Shown one piece after another: positions 11,001 through 23,000 of a stretch of DNA of 64,000 nucleotides. Position 1 is the first letter of the stretch. Each line of letters starts with the position of its first letter. The notes under the pieces are model-generated. The model saw nothing but the letters and a program-made list of their open reading frames with translations. It was not told where the DNA came from and did not search any database. The position numbers and the translations under genes were made by a program. The DNA is from Centropus unirufus (lineage: Eukaryota; Chordata; Aves; Cuculiformes; Centropidae). The stretch covers positions 707,912-771,911 of the forward strand of contig VYZI01000239.1 of NCBI GenBank assembly GCA_013397695.1, read 5' to 3'.

Positions 11001-14000
11001 CGCAATAGGCATGAAAAATGCTTACCAGGCGATAAAACTTTGGAGGACAGAAACAAGTTATCTATCATTTGTATGAAGGAGATTTTATGAGATTACTTCA
11101 TCAAGCATTCTGTTCCAAGGTGTGATCAACCTAGATTTTTTTCCCCAAAACTTTATAAAGGCATCCTTGTATTCCCCATGTTTCCTTTGTGTGAAGTGTA
11201 TGTTTATTTCAGCGTGGTATGATATATATGCAAAGACGTGATATAGGGATGAACAGTACAGGAAGTGCCAATGAAAGAGTAAGAGCAATGGCAGCTGTTT
11301 ATACAAACAGGGTTAACTGAAATTTTTAGCAGTAAGTGAAATTTTCTTGTAATAAGTCACATACTTCATTATGTTCATACTTCTGGACCAAATTCAACAC
11401 TAAGTTATGCCATTTAGTACCTTATTGAACTCCACAGGCATATTGGAGCTGAGATCAGCATTAACTATAGCCATTTCTTATTTTGTCATGCCATACTCAA
11501 TTATTTTTATTTAGCTCTTTCAGTCATATTAAATAAAACGGTCAAAGTTGTCAAGAACTCAAAAAAAATGAAGCCTCTAAGCTGCTGCTCTGAGATTTTT
11601 AATGTTTCTTCCAATAAGATCGTTGTGTCTTAAAGATCCTCCCAGAAGCACATTTGGTCTGATAGTTTGATCCGACATGATCCAAAGGCTTATGGATAGT
11701 TAGTAGAATGGATAATTGCAAAGAATTCATCATCGATCACTGCAGATCTTGCAGTAGTACATGCAATAGTACATATATTAAAAACACACATTTCATTAGG
11801 TAACTGATTGTAGTGTGCACATAGTAAAATGGTTCTGTTACTGTTGTGCATTCAGGTGTACAAAAAAAAGCTTGGAGTTTTAAATTAGAGAATTTTTTAA
11901 TCAGGAAGTAGTACCCAGTATGGTACTTCATGATTTTATTCCCTCGGATCTAAGGTAGCCTGCTTTTTCAGGGGGGGTATCAGCATGTGTGAACAGATCA
12001 TGGAATTAATACAGGTTTCTTTTTGTCAAAGCAATTAGGAAGAAAGACATTCGACTTTCTGGGCTATGTTGAATAATTGAACAGACCATTTAATTTATTG
12101 TCCTTCATTTGATTATGCCTATTCAGCTTTCTCATGTTTCTGTCAGCTTTTAAAACATTCTAAGTATTACTAGAAANCATTTTTATTTACTAAATATTAT
12201 TTTTTAAAAGAGCAATCAAATTTTGTAATATTTTGAGATAAAGGAATCATACTGTTTAGAAAATGCTAAACTGAATTTTTAACTGAGTTTAAAAAAAAAA
12301 GTTTCTTTGAGAAAGCTATCTGACCTTTCCAATGTCAATTTTTCTTGAAAAATTCCTGTAGCATTCCATTTCAACCCTAGGTCCACAGGAGACCTTTTCC
12401 TGGCTTCAGCTGAATCCCAAGTGATCTCGTCTCAATAATCACCCAAAGTGAAAGGGATATCCCAATACAAGATTCAACAATTCTCTCAAGAGAAATAACA
12501 CACACATAGTTTCTGTCCTACTTAAAGGACTTTGAAACTGAGACAGAAAATTGATTAAATTTTTAACAGGGCTCTCAAAAATAAAAATAAAAGTCCAGAC
12601 TGCTTTCATGTTTAACTTCTGCATTTTCCACTGAAACAAAGCCCTTGTAGACTTCAGTTTGCACACAGCTAAGGGTGGTACCTGCACACAGGCATTGCTT
12701 ACACAGCCAAAACACCTGTCACATCAAGTCCATATTGCTAAAAGTTGATGGCACTTCCTCATTTTTTCTTTATCATTGTGCTAGAGTAGAAGCTTAACTG
12801 CCTTAAGATCAGTCTTAATTCTAAGAGTTCAAATTTTTCCTTCTTTTCCTCTTAAGAATATGAGGAAAATATATTTTTTACAACCTCACCCTGTCCAGTC
12901 CCAGCGTGGAAAAAAAAAAATTATTGAGTTATGCCTGTTTGCCAGTTTATATCATCCCACACAGTAATGAGAAATTTACTAATTTACCATAATACTCCTT
13001 GGCAGACAGTTTGAAGGTGAGTCATTACCGTATAAGGGTATCTGAGGTGACAAGATATGCAGGGAAGGTATTAAAGATCTATAAGAATCTCCAAGAACAG
13101 CAAAATCAAGTGGAAATTAAGGTTTCCAACCTAGAGTATACCATTGGAAGTTTACAACTCCTAAGAGGAACAGAGATAGGGTGAATCTAAAAGTAAAACT
13201 TTTGTACTGCATAATATATATACCAAAAAATCGTTAGCTAAATTCTATCAAAACCTTTCAAAAGTTAGATAGTGCTGCTTTAATCCTAGCTTTTGTTTGC
13301 TCTGTTTTTAATCCTGCTAATTACACCTTGCATATCTCCATGTAACTCACTTCCAGATTATTAAAGCTGCTGCCAAAATTGTGTTGTCCATCAATTTCTC
13401 TGCAATATTAAGTCTTCTTAGCAGTATAAATAAAATTCCTGACAGAATTCCTGACAGAGTCTTGGGAGAGGTGAGCATTTGTATACCTCTGAATGGAAAT
13501 ACTTGGGAGTCTGTGTTCTTCAAACCACTTCTCTAATTGAATATTGTGTGTTTAACACTGCAGCTTCAATTCTTCTCAAAAGAATTCTGGTTTCTCAGAT
13601 CACGTAAGCACTTCTTTTAGAATTAAGTCCATTCCTGCTTGTATGATCTTTATGAGTTTTTCTCTGTAGGGCTGGACTGAGGACTAGGTGATGTCAACAA
13701 AACTGAAGAAATCACTCCAGTAATAGAAATGTACTTGTATTTAATCATTATNATAAACAAATTATTAATTATACAGAATATTATTACTTTGAATATGTCA
13801 TTTACTGAAATATGCATAAAACATTCTTACATACCACAGAATGCTTACAAAGAGTAAGTAGGTGATCGTAATCAAAATAATGATAAATTTTACACTAATA
13901 CCTGCTACTTTCATTCAAAGGCACCCTGAAGCATTCTGCATACTGTTGTATATAGGAACAGAAGCTAGAAATGGAAAATTACACTGAGATTTCATCAATA

Positions 14001-15840
14001 TCTCCTGGTAATAATTACAGGATATGATCAGGTTCATTCATCTCCCATTTGGCCATTAATAGGAATATGATACACTCTGAATTCAATCTTTATTCTCTTA
14101 AGGGGATTTTCTTTGATAACGGAAAATTTTAGAGACTTTCTCCACCCTATTAATGTGCAAAGTCTTTAAATACCAGTAGAAGCATTATCACTTGCCGGAA
14201 TTGAGTGGTACAAAGTCAAGCATTACAATTAGCCTTTAGTTTGTAACATTTTTAACTTTGTCATTGCTGATTAGTATGTCTTAAGGAACAATAAGTTCCT
14301 TAGAAAAGCATGGCAGAGCCACTCATTCTCTTGAGTGTATTTGTCTTTTTTGTGCACATATGGACCAAAAGGTATGGTTACCCTTTTTAAGTTAAGAGCA
14401 AACAGACTACGAACTACACAGGTTCTGCTAGAGGAAAAACAGCTCACCTCTCTTAACTCTTAGTCCAGTACTGCCAGCCCTCAATAGCTGCTGTGCAGAG
14501 CAGAACGCATTACTTAGAATGATGAGAGAAGTAAGAGATCATCAGAAAATAAGGCTGTTTCTGAAAAGAAATATAACATTTCATTTTATTGTCAAGGAAA
14601 CAACTTTAAATATAGTATTAAAATGGCTAGAAACATGATCAGAAAAAGGAGAAAATTGTCACTGCTCCTCTTTATTTCCTTCTAAAGAGTCGAAAATTCT
14701 TGGTGACAGGAAAAGGGCTGCCCTTTGACATCCTTATTTGGAGCTGAAATATTAGCTCTTTTTGTGAGAGGGGAAGGAAACAAGAGAAATGCCAATAGTT
14801 TTCTTTTTACTGCTCTTTGAAGAATTCTTCAATTTCAATAGACACATCCATCTTTAAAGCATTCTTTGAAAGACAAGCAATCAGCAGAGAAAGGCAGTCT
14901 CAGAGGAATATCTCAGAGAGAGTAAAGTGATGACCTACATTTATCCTCTATTAGAAGGAAGTGGCTCCCACAGATACAGGTCTTTAACAGAGGCAGAATA
15001 TTAGGTCTACAAACATGGCTTTGTTATTCACTCCTTTCTTCAAAAGAAAGTCCCTTAATCTCCCTTTTCTTATATCACCTGTCTCTAAACTGATGAGTGT
15101 AGTACCTTTGTAAAGGGCATTACAATCCGTGGGTGAAAAGCAGTATGATAAAACCTAACTTAATCTGCAGAAGCAGGTTATGCGGGTTACTCCTCTCCAT
15201 TTTATTTCCTTCCAGAGAGGGTCAATGATCTCAGCAACACAGTGGGCCCAGAGAGGAAACCGAGTTCTCTGAAGGGAAAGAACTTACAGATTAAGGAAAA
15301 CAGTCGTCTACTATTTGAAAAACTCTAGTAATTAAATATCTAATTACTCTCTCCATCACAGAGAACAGACACGAATTCCAATAAGCTGTCATTTGAAAAT
15401 GTGATGGTTATTTTCTTAATTACTTCAGTTGTGCTCCTTTTACAAAGAATGTTTTGCCTCCCATCCCTTCAGAAAGAGCCAGTGAAGATGATGAATGAAG
15501 ACACAACTAGAAAATACTACTGTGCGGCTGGAAAGCTGCAAGCATTACCACAGATGAAGCAGGCTCCTGCTCTGCTTCCCACGGCAACCTAATGAGTCAG
15601 ATTGTGGAGTTGCCTAAGCTAGAGATGAAGAAGACTTTCAGTTTTCTTAAATCCTTACCAGTTCCCAGTTATAGTCATACAGGGCAATTCAGGAACTTTT
15701 CCAGAACCTGGATTTATCCTTCATCCTATCGTGTTCTTGAACAAAGTAACTGATTTTTAGACCAAAAAGTTGCTTACTTTAGATACTCAATTATATGGCA
15801 AGGTACAGCTGAAAGGAAAGGCAGGGGGGAGGGAGATAGG

Positions 15841-15920
<80 letters not shown>
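15841..15920 (+). repeat. (TAGA)20 tetranucleotide microsatellite
   Basis: Twenty uninterrupted TAGA units, preceded by GGGAGATAGG and followed by AAGAAAGAA. A pure array this long is usually length-polymorphic. The minus-strand frame crossing it, which reads as a repeated Ser-Ile-Tyr-Leu peptide, is an artefact of the repeat. Confidence 0.98.
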
Positions 15921-16861
15921 AAGAAAGAATTATTTTGCTTCCTCTTTCTTTCTTGTGTGTGATCAAATATAGTCCTCTCGCTATGTATAGTGCATTTTCT
16001 CCTGTGTAGTTACTTCTGGCCTTCCATGTGTTTATGTCAGTATAAACAGCAAACAAACAGAAAAAATAAAAAAAACAGAAAAAAATCCAAACCAAAAAAA
16101 CAGTGAGATAAGGTCCCTAATTAAATTTTGTTTATTTATTTTCTGTTTGGAAGAAATAGCACTCAACACGCCAGCTGGATTCAGCTCTTGAAATGATAAA
16201 GGAAAAATATTGTAACTGTGCATTGCAATTTGGTCTAGGCATGAAAAAGGCAGCAGGTTACTCACTGCGACTGAAAGGAGGAGCTTTCAGACATGACTAT
16301 AAATTGAATTCTAGAGATCTTGCTATCTAAAATTTTAGAAATATACCCATAGCATTTGAGCTACATACTCTTGTTAGGATTCACACATTTAGATCTTTTG
16401 GAATTTAGCACTTAGTGTTAGAAATGATAGTACTAAGATGATCCTTCTTGTATAATTAGTCTAATTGCAATTTTTTAATATAATACTTTCTTTGCCATGT
16501 AGTAGTTGTATTATTAGGAAAATAACTGACCCCAATTATAGAAAAAAATTACACTTAAGGATGCATTAGGATTTTTTTTCCTCTCAGTAGCAAAGTGTTA
16601 TCCATTAGTATGGAGCTTGTCAGTCTGGAATACAAGAAGATCCACGCAAGCCCAGCTGACTCCAGGACTGGTCACAATGTAAGGTGCTACTCTGACTGTG
16701 TTCTGGGGTGACAGTAGCAGTGAGGTAGCTTTATTGCTCAAACTGATGTCATTTGAGACAGGTTTTCAGATGATAAAGCTGTATACCTATTGTTTCGGTA
16801 CTTAGTCCATTGAACAATAATAAGGATCAAGGAAGTTGTAATATATTTCAAAATTGTCCTA

Positions 16862-16881
16862 TTTCTCTTTCTCTAATTCAG
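16862..16881 (+). promoter_or_regulatory. 3' splice site (acceptor) of the CNTNAP exon
   Basis: A pyrimidine-rich run (TTTCTCTTTCTCTAATTCAG) ends in AG at 16880-16881, directly before the exon reading frame. It is a good consensus acceptor. The branch point cannot be fixed by eye. Confidence 0.85.
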
Positions 16882-17009
16882 GCGAAAAGATTCTGGGATG
16901 TTGTCATACAAAGAGCACCTACCAGTGAGTCAAGTAGTGGTTGGAGATGTGGACCGACCTGGGTCTGAAGCCAAGATATCCGTGGGTCCTGTGCGTTGTC
17001 AAGGAGATC
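16882..17009 (+). CDS. CNTNAP5: Internal exon of a contactin-associated protein-like gene, probably CNTNAP5
   Basis: A 128-base exon encodes about 42 residues: RKDSGMLSYKEHLPVSQ, then VVVGDVDRPGSEAKISVG and PVRCQGDR. The HLPV-(x)n-D-R-x-x-SEA-(x)n-GP-x-RC-x-GDR pattern is the conserved segment of the CASPR/neurexin IV family that joins the fibrinogen-like region to the third laminin-G domain. These are single-pass neuronal or glial membrane proteins with discoidin, laminin-G and EGF domains, acting in cell adhesion. The first base finishes a split codon (phase 2 entry) and the last base starts one (phase 1 exit). The length is not a multiple of three, so skipping the exon would shift the frame. 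The frame stays open past the donor only by chance. Family membership is firm. CNTNAP5 is chosen over CNTNAP1, 2 and 4 because the residues before GP read AKISV rather than the AAWRI type I recall for CNTNAP2; this comparison is from memory. No other exon of the gene was found in the window. Confidence 0.8.
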
Positions 17010-17015
17010 GTAAGT
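17010..17015 (+). promoter_or_regulatory. 5' splice site (donor) of the CNTNAP exon
   Basis: GTAAGT follows GGAGATC directly. It matches the consensus donor across the intronic positions and sits one base into an Arg codon. In this protein family the conserved GDR motif is completed by the next exon. Confidence 0.85.
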
Positions 17016-20000
17016 TGACTGGTTTTCTTTTTTTTAGACAAGTGGCTGTCTACTCAGAGATTTTCTTCTATGAAAGCATTGAGAAATTTTGTCTATGAAA
17101 CATCATAGGTAATGCCTCACATCTGAATTTAAAATGTCAATATTTGTCTTTATTTTAAGGTAAGTGTGGCAACTTTTATTATTCAACTGAATTTATGTAG
17201 ATATAAGCAATAAAATAGATTACATAAGAACGTCTCTCAACATCTGTGCTCCTGTTGAGTGCTCTTGTCAGTGTCATCATTGCTATGCGCATCACAGTAA
17301 ACTATGTTTATGGGGTTTAAAGAGCAGCATGATGGAAAAACTTAGTGCTGTAAACTCTGTTTACAGATGTATAAACTGTATAAGTGTTAATGATATCAGG
17401 GCTAGACATCTTCATGTAAAAGAGTGGGAGTTTTTTGTCAGTAGTCTCTGATTTCCAGGCTGAGTACTGATAGAAGGTGTACATCCTCCAGTTGAATCAG
17501 CAGGTGATAAAGTAGATCAATATACTCCCTTTGAAGGCCATTCTGTTACAAGAGGTGCAGTAAGGAGTGGTGGCCTGATTTAATTTACAGTAACTAATAT
17601 TTGCATGGCCCATAAGGAAATCAAATCCCATCCTCAGATGCTATTGAAGAGTGTAAGTCCACCTCTGAGTTTGCAGTGATGTAGAAATACTGGATAGGTG
17701 GGCATGGCACATGCAGGTTGAACAAAATGGTTCTAACAAGTGTCTAAATGGCATAACAGGGATGAGTACAGCTTGTCCTTCCTCCTCTACCCCTTTACAG
17801 CTACATGCTTTCCATCTACATATTTCTAAGTACTATACAAAGGAGATCAGCATCATTATCCGTGCCTTAAGTTAAATAGTCTCAAATGAGAGGAAATTAC
17901 GTACTCAGAGTCATCCAGTGGGAAAAGGACAAAAAATAATTTTCTGGGTCTCAGTCTAGTGCATCAAAACTCCAGGCAATTGCTCAGTAATACAACTGAA
18001 TCAGCTTAGCCTCTTTATCTCTTGTGGTCTTCGTTGTGCAGACGATTCCTCCAGTTTGGTGAATCTGCCTAATGAGCAGAAACAAATACCATGGGATGTT
18101 TGCAAACCTTCACGTCACCTATTCAGTGCTTGTTACTGACAGTGTTTGACTTTTCACTCTTTTCAGTGTCTTTGTGTGTTAGTTTTTCACCCATTTTTGA
18201 CAGACATTTTCATGACACTCTTACAACTGTTGAGTAAGAAATAATAAGTAGCATCTTTCTTGCAACTGTATTGCTTGTGTCCTGAATCTGAGTACTCCTA
18301 GATATAAAAGTCATTAAAATATGAGCGATTTCAGAATGTAATATAAATGTAACCTCATTTGAGCCGACAGTAGGCTTTGTTATAGTGCAATTGTGTAACA
18401 CAGCCATTTGGGAAATTGAACGGGTGTATTCCTAACGTCCTGATTAATTGAATTTTATGTTTGAACTTTACAGATACAATTTGTAGTTCAAGAAAAATAA
18501 CTTTGCATATGAATAAATTTGCATTTACTTCCATGAGCACATATATTGATAAAAATAAAAAAAATTGATGTAAGTTTTCTCACAGGAAATAGTATATACC
18601 TTCAGAGTTAGTAAAAGCTCCCATTTTATATTCCCAGTACACTTACTAAGCATTCTCCTTCACATTCTTTCTTGACTATACACAACCACTGCTGTACTGT
18701 GTCACCCTGGATTAGCGCTTGTAGCGAGCAAAATTTCCGCCCTGGGAAAAATTCCAAAATTTCAAAATGTGCTTTTGTGCCAAAGGGAAGAAATATCCAT
18801 AATGCTGAATTTGTGGAAAGGAATTTTAAAAAACAGTCAATTCATTTTTGGTGTATTACATGCATTCAAACCAATGTGTTTAAACTAAAGATGTTGACTT
18901 TCATCACAGCCCAGGGAGTTCAGTTGCATGTGTTTTTGTATGTAGTTATCATTGCACCAGTTTTGAAGGTGGAAAATGAAATTTAGTTAGAGGTATGAAG
19001 ACTGGCAGAGAAATACAGATTGTCTCATTAGAAGGAAGATGGAAAAGGTAAGAGTGCCTAAATAGTCAATAAAAATGTACCTATTTAGAAGGATTTCTCA
19101 TGGTGGCTATAGTCTTCCTGAACTGTAAGAACTTATCTCATTTTGCCATGAGCATTGTCCATGGCATCAACCCATAGACCTGGGATGTTTTGGAGCACAT
19201 GAAGGGCTATATTCTTATCCTTACAATTTGCTATGCACTTCATAGCTACTTCTGTGTAATATCTAGAGACACTGACATGTCACCCAGACCCAGTCATAGC
19301 TGCAAGTATACAGCAGAGGTGCTTGGTTTTGCAATCCAAAAGAACAGATAACTGAAAGCTTGCTATTTGAGGGCAAGAAGGATTAAAAAAAAAGGTGTAA
19401 TCTCATGCAGTGCCCTTCCTCCCATACGCACCATATTCCTAAAGAATCAATTGATCAATTGCACCCACAACCATTCTGCACTCCTGATTGATGAAATTAG
19501 ATCTGAAAATCATTCACCTCCATGCCATTTGTTTGACCTGAACCAAAGAAGATTAGGTATGTAGTACACTTATTGCAGAAGTATAATTGCAAAAATCACT
19601 AGATTCTTCATTCAGAACTATAGATTTGATTTTTTCTCACAAATGACAATTTCATTTTTCTATTCCCTTGATTTATGACCTGATTAAGGCTGCTCTGGGC
19701 AAGCTTGGATTGTGGCTGTTCTTGGAAATAAAATCAGAAAACTTGTCCAAGCATGATTATCCATCTTTGTGTTCCAGAAATATTTCTCACATTTAACTGC
19801 ACCTCACAAAACACTGTTTGTATCCTAGAAAAGTAGTCAGCAAAAAGGACATTTATTGACTCTCTAAAGATCTGCTTAAGTTGCTTTGTTCTACCAGATC
19901 AATGAAGACTCCTCTGGCCATTTGCAGCAAAAATTAAAAAATACTTGCCTGGAGCCTGTCTTGTACCATGACTAAAATATCCAAGATATCTCTCTTCCAT

Positions 20001-23000
20001 TTGCTATTTTAGTGTTGAGGAATACTTCCTAAACACTTCATGATTTTTCCAAGTGGCGGCTTACCAGAAGAGCAGACAGAACAAGTGCATAATCAGGATG
20101 TGGCTTTGGTGGGGGGGTTGGCATTATATTAGGTTCAATGATCACACAACGATTTTGAGCAAATGTTAAGTCTACCCAGTCTTGAATCAAAGCTCTCCTT
20201 CCTGGCCACTGCTGTATGATGATTGTACTTATAGAATAGCAATGGCAGTTTATCAGCAGATTTTTCAGATCTTCTTAGATTAAGAGGAATTAAACATGCA
20301 AAGAGGGAAAACGTGCATCTATGCAACTTTGGCATTCCCTAGTCATGAGACTCCATCGTATTGGATAAAGAAACTACTTCTGTTTTTCTGAAGTGGATGT
20401 GTTCTGTTCAGGATTTAGGAAAAAAAAAGAAATCTAGGTCAAAAATAATTAATTGGTTTTACTCTTCAAGTATCTTTGAGACACTGATTAAAATCTGTTT
20501 ACAGACCTACTACTGTTGTACCAATACTAATGCAACTGCACCTGGTCTACTGCTTCATATGGCCTTGTCCAACCAGCAACAGAAAGATCTTATACAACTC
20601 TTTACGTTATTCCACTGTAATGCAAAGGAGCACCTCAAGCATTCTCCTTTTAAAGAACACAAGTTTGTGGGGAGTGGTGGACGTCTGTCTTACAACAGCC
20701 TGAGGTGGTAGATCAGGGCTGCAAAAATGGATCCGTTAATTCCTTCTAAAACCAAACTGAGGAGCTTAGCTTACTATGTTAGGGCTATTGCTACAGAGAT
20801 GTCATTCTCTGTAATGTATAATGTAATAATCTCACTGAACCAAGGTAAATTTGGTGAATTGTTTTTTCAGCACATTCTTTTCATTCTCCTTAGGAATATA
20901 TCATGTTCTCAAAAATCCTAGATTTTTAACCTGCTATGAGTACCCTTCTCCCAAGGAGATCCAAAGATTTTGACTCAAGTCTGCCCTTTATAAGCCCAGC
21001 GGGGAACAGACTGACTATTCTGCTCTAGATTTGTCACTCTCCTTGAGTCTGTTTTCCTTTTGTTCCATTCCCACTACAGAAGACAGAATTTAAGGGGGAG
21101 ATGTTTTTTAACACAGCTCATATTCATGTTTTTTTCCATCTCCTCCAGTGTACCGTTTCTACCCTCTCAGTAAAACTTCAATTTCTGAGCCATGAATCAT
21201 TTTTTAGTGTTTATTGGTGTTATCTTTTATCTTCAAAATCTGGAGGAGGAAACAGCTGCATTGTCTGTGGTTCTCTCTAAGCAAAATTTTCATGAAGACG
21301 AATATCGGCACTGTTCATGTAAGACGTGCAGTGACAGACAAAATGTCTCCTTGACAGATGACCAAAATTCAGGAACAAATCAAGACTCGTTTCTTACATT
21401 AGTGTATTGATTTTTTGTGTGCATGTGTAAGTATGCTTTCTCAGGGAAAATATACCTTGAATTATTTATTCATCAACTTTGACCGTGCTTCATCATTTCT
21501 CTTCTCATGACTTGATGTTTTGTTTTTCCACTTCTAAATATAACTTTTAGCTTTACTCTTGTATGAATTTAGAATGTTTCTCTAGACTTGGCTTTTTTAA
21601 TCAAACAGTGGTGCAGACATGGGAATTTTTTCGATTCTGTAATAAAATAACTCTATAGGTGTCTAAAAATGAGACAGCCACTGCCAGGGTCTGTGCTCAC
21701 AAGCTGGTATCCTCAGTGAGGTGTGTCTTTTTATTGTTTATCTATTTCTTACGGTGACTCAGCACTGTTAGTTGTCATAAAAAATAAATTTACCATTTCA
21801 CATGCATGCTTAGTCCATTTTCATTACATTCCAGCTTGAAGACACTTTCAACGCTTTTGATTTGTTTTCAATGCTACCACTTGAGTTTCAGAAAAAATAG
21901 CATAACTTTAGAGTGCAGTTTTCAGTTATGTATTTAATTTATGAAAAAGGTCAAAACACAATATGTTGACTCAGTCAGACAAGCAGTGATGTTACCATTA
22001 CATACGGAGGTAAGGTAACCTGGAGAGTATCCCAGCAAAAATTCAATTTTAGTTGGTAAAAGGTTCAGCTGGAATTGCAGTAGAAATTATTTACTCTCCC
22101 TTTATCTCAGAAAACATTCCAGTGATATGGTAACATGTCTAGCAGGTTACTGGAAATGAAAGCACTGTGTCAAATGAATATTAACATCAATGATACTCCT
22201 CCCCAAAATAATCAAATCTGAGATTTGCAGCTGGCTTCTTAAATGTATAATTAGATGTGAAATTTTTTTTTAAAACAGAAAGTCTTCTGAAACTTCTGAA
22301 GCAATGATTTGACCGAAAGCTTGTATGATAGGATTGCATATCTGAAATTTAGGCAATTCCCATTTGAGGTGTTCATTACTTCTCTGCTAATTAGAAAGCT
22401 AATCAAAATCTCTAGATTTTTCTACTCTTCCCCATTTTTGCTAGTATTGTTAGGTCTATATATATACTTTTTTTTTTATTAATTTCTTATGACATTCCAA
22501 TAAATTGTGGTACGTTACGTAGGATAAATACAGGTCAAAACTTGATCCATGTAAGAGCTCAATTTTTTTTCACCAATTACTGCAGCTGTCTTTAGCAAAC
22601 ATAAAATTTGTCTGCTGAATTTCTACAGCTATTACCCCAGCATGTGTTTATCTGTTGCACTGTATTGTACCTAGTGCAACTCAAGTGGAATACAGATTCA
22701 TCCAAAGGCTATCAGGATATTGTGCTCACTATTTATCATTTATTCTGATGCTAGCAGTAAAATGTTCTAGAAAAGAAAAGGAAGTGCTATTTCAGATAAA
22801 TTTGGTATTTTTTTAGTGAATTTCATTGAAGGTGATAAAATAACAGCGTTCACTTACAGTCTGGTCAGGAATCATCAATTTCAGATAATCAAATTGCTGT
22901 GATCGCTCCTGTACAGTTCCTTTTCTCAGAAACTCAAGAGAAAAGAATGACCCACTAGGTCATCCTTCTAAAACTTGCTGAGGAAACACTCATTTACAGT

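Larger units (their letters stand above)
1..16881 (+). other. CNTNAP5: Intron, upstream of the CNTNAP-family exon (partial)
   Basis: This is inferred to be intron because a well-formed splice acceptor closes it at 16881 and no other exon was recognised in it. Its 5' end lies outside the window. It holds the repeats listed separately between 1.1 and 15.9 kb. All open frames seen here are short, begin at arbitrary ATGs and resemble no protein family I know, apart from those inside CR1 and mariner copies. The stretches 2201-4000, 8065-15830 and 15921-16861 contain nothing I can name beyond AT-rich sequence and short homopolymers. Conserved non-coding elements cannot be excluded without alignment. 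Confidence 0.6.

Noticed and set aside
12177..13752. Single N bases at 12177 and 13752
   Set aside because: Uncalled bases from sequencing or assembly, not biology.
15787..16095. Minus-strand frame with a Ser-Ile-Tyr-Leu repeat peptide
   Set aside because: Produced by translation of the (TAGA)20 microsatellite.
20090..20150. GGTGGGGGGGTTGGCATTAT followed by a TTCAATGATCA-like run, weakly like a CR1 tail
   Set aside because: Too short and mismatched, and the diagnostic CCAACC/ATTCTATG octamer end is absent.
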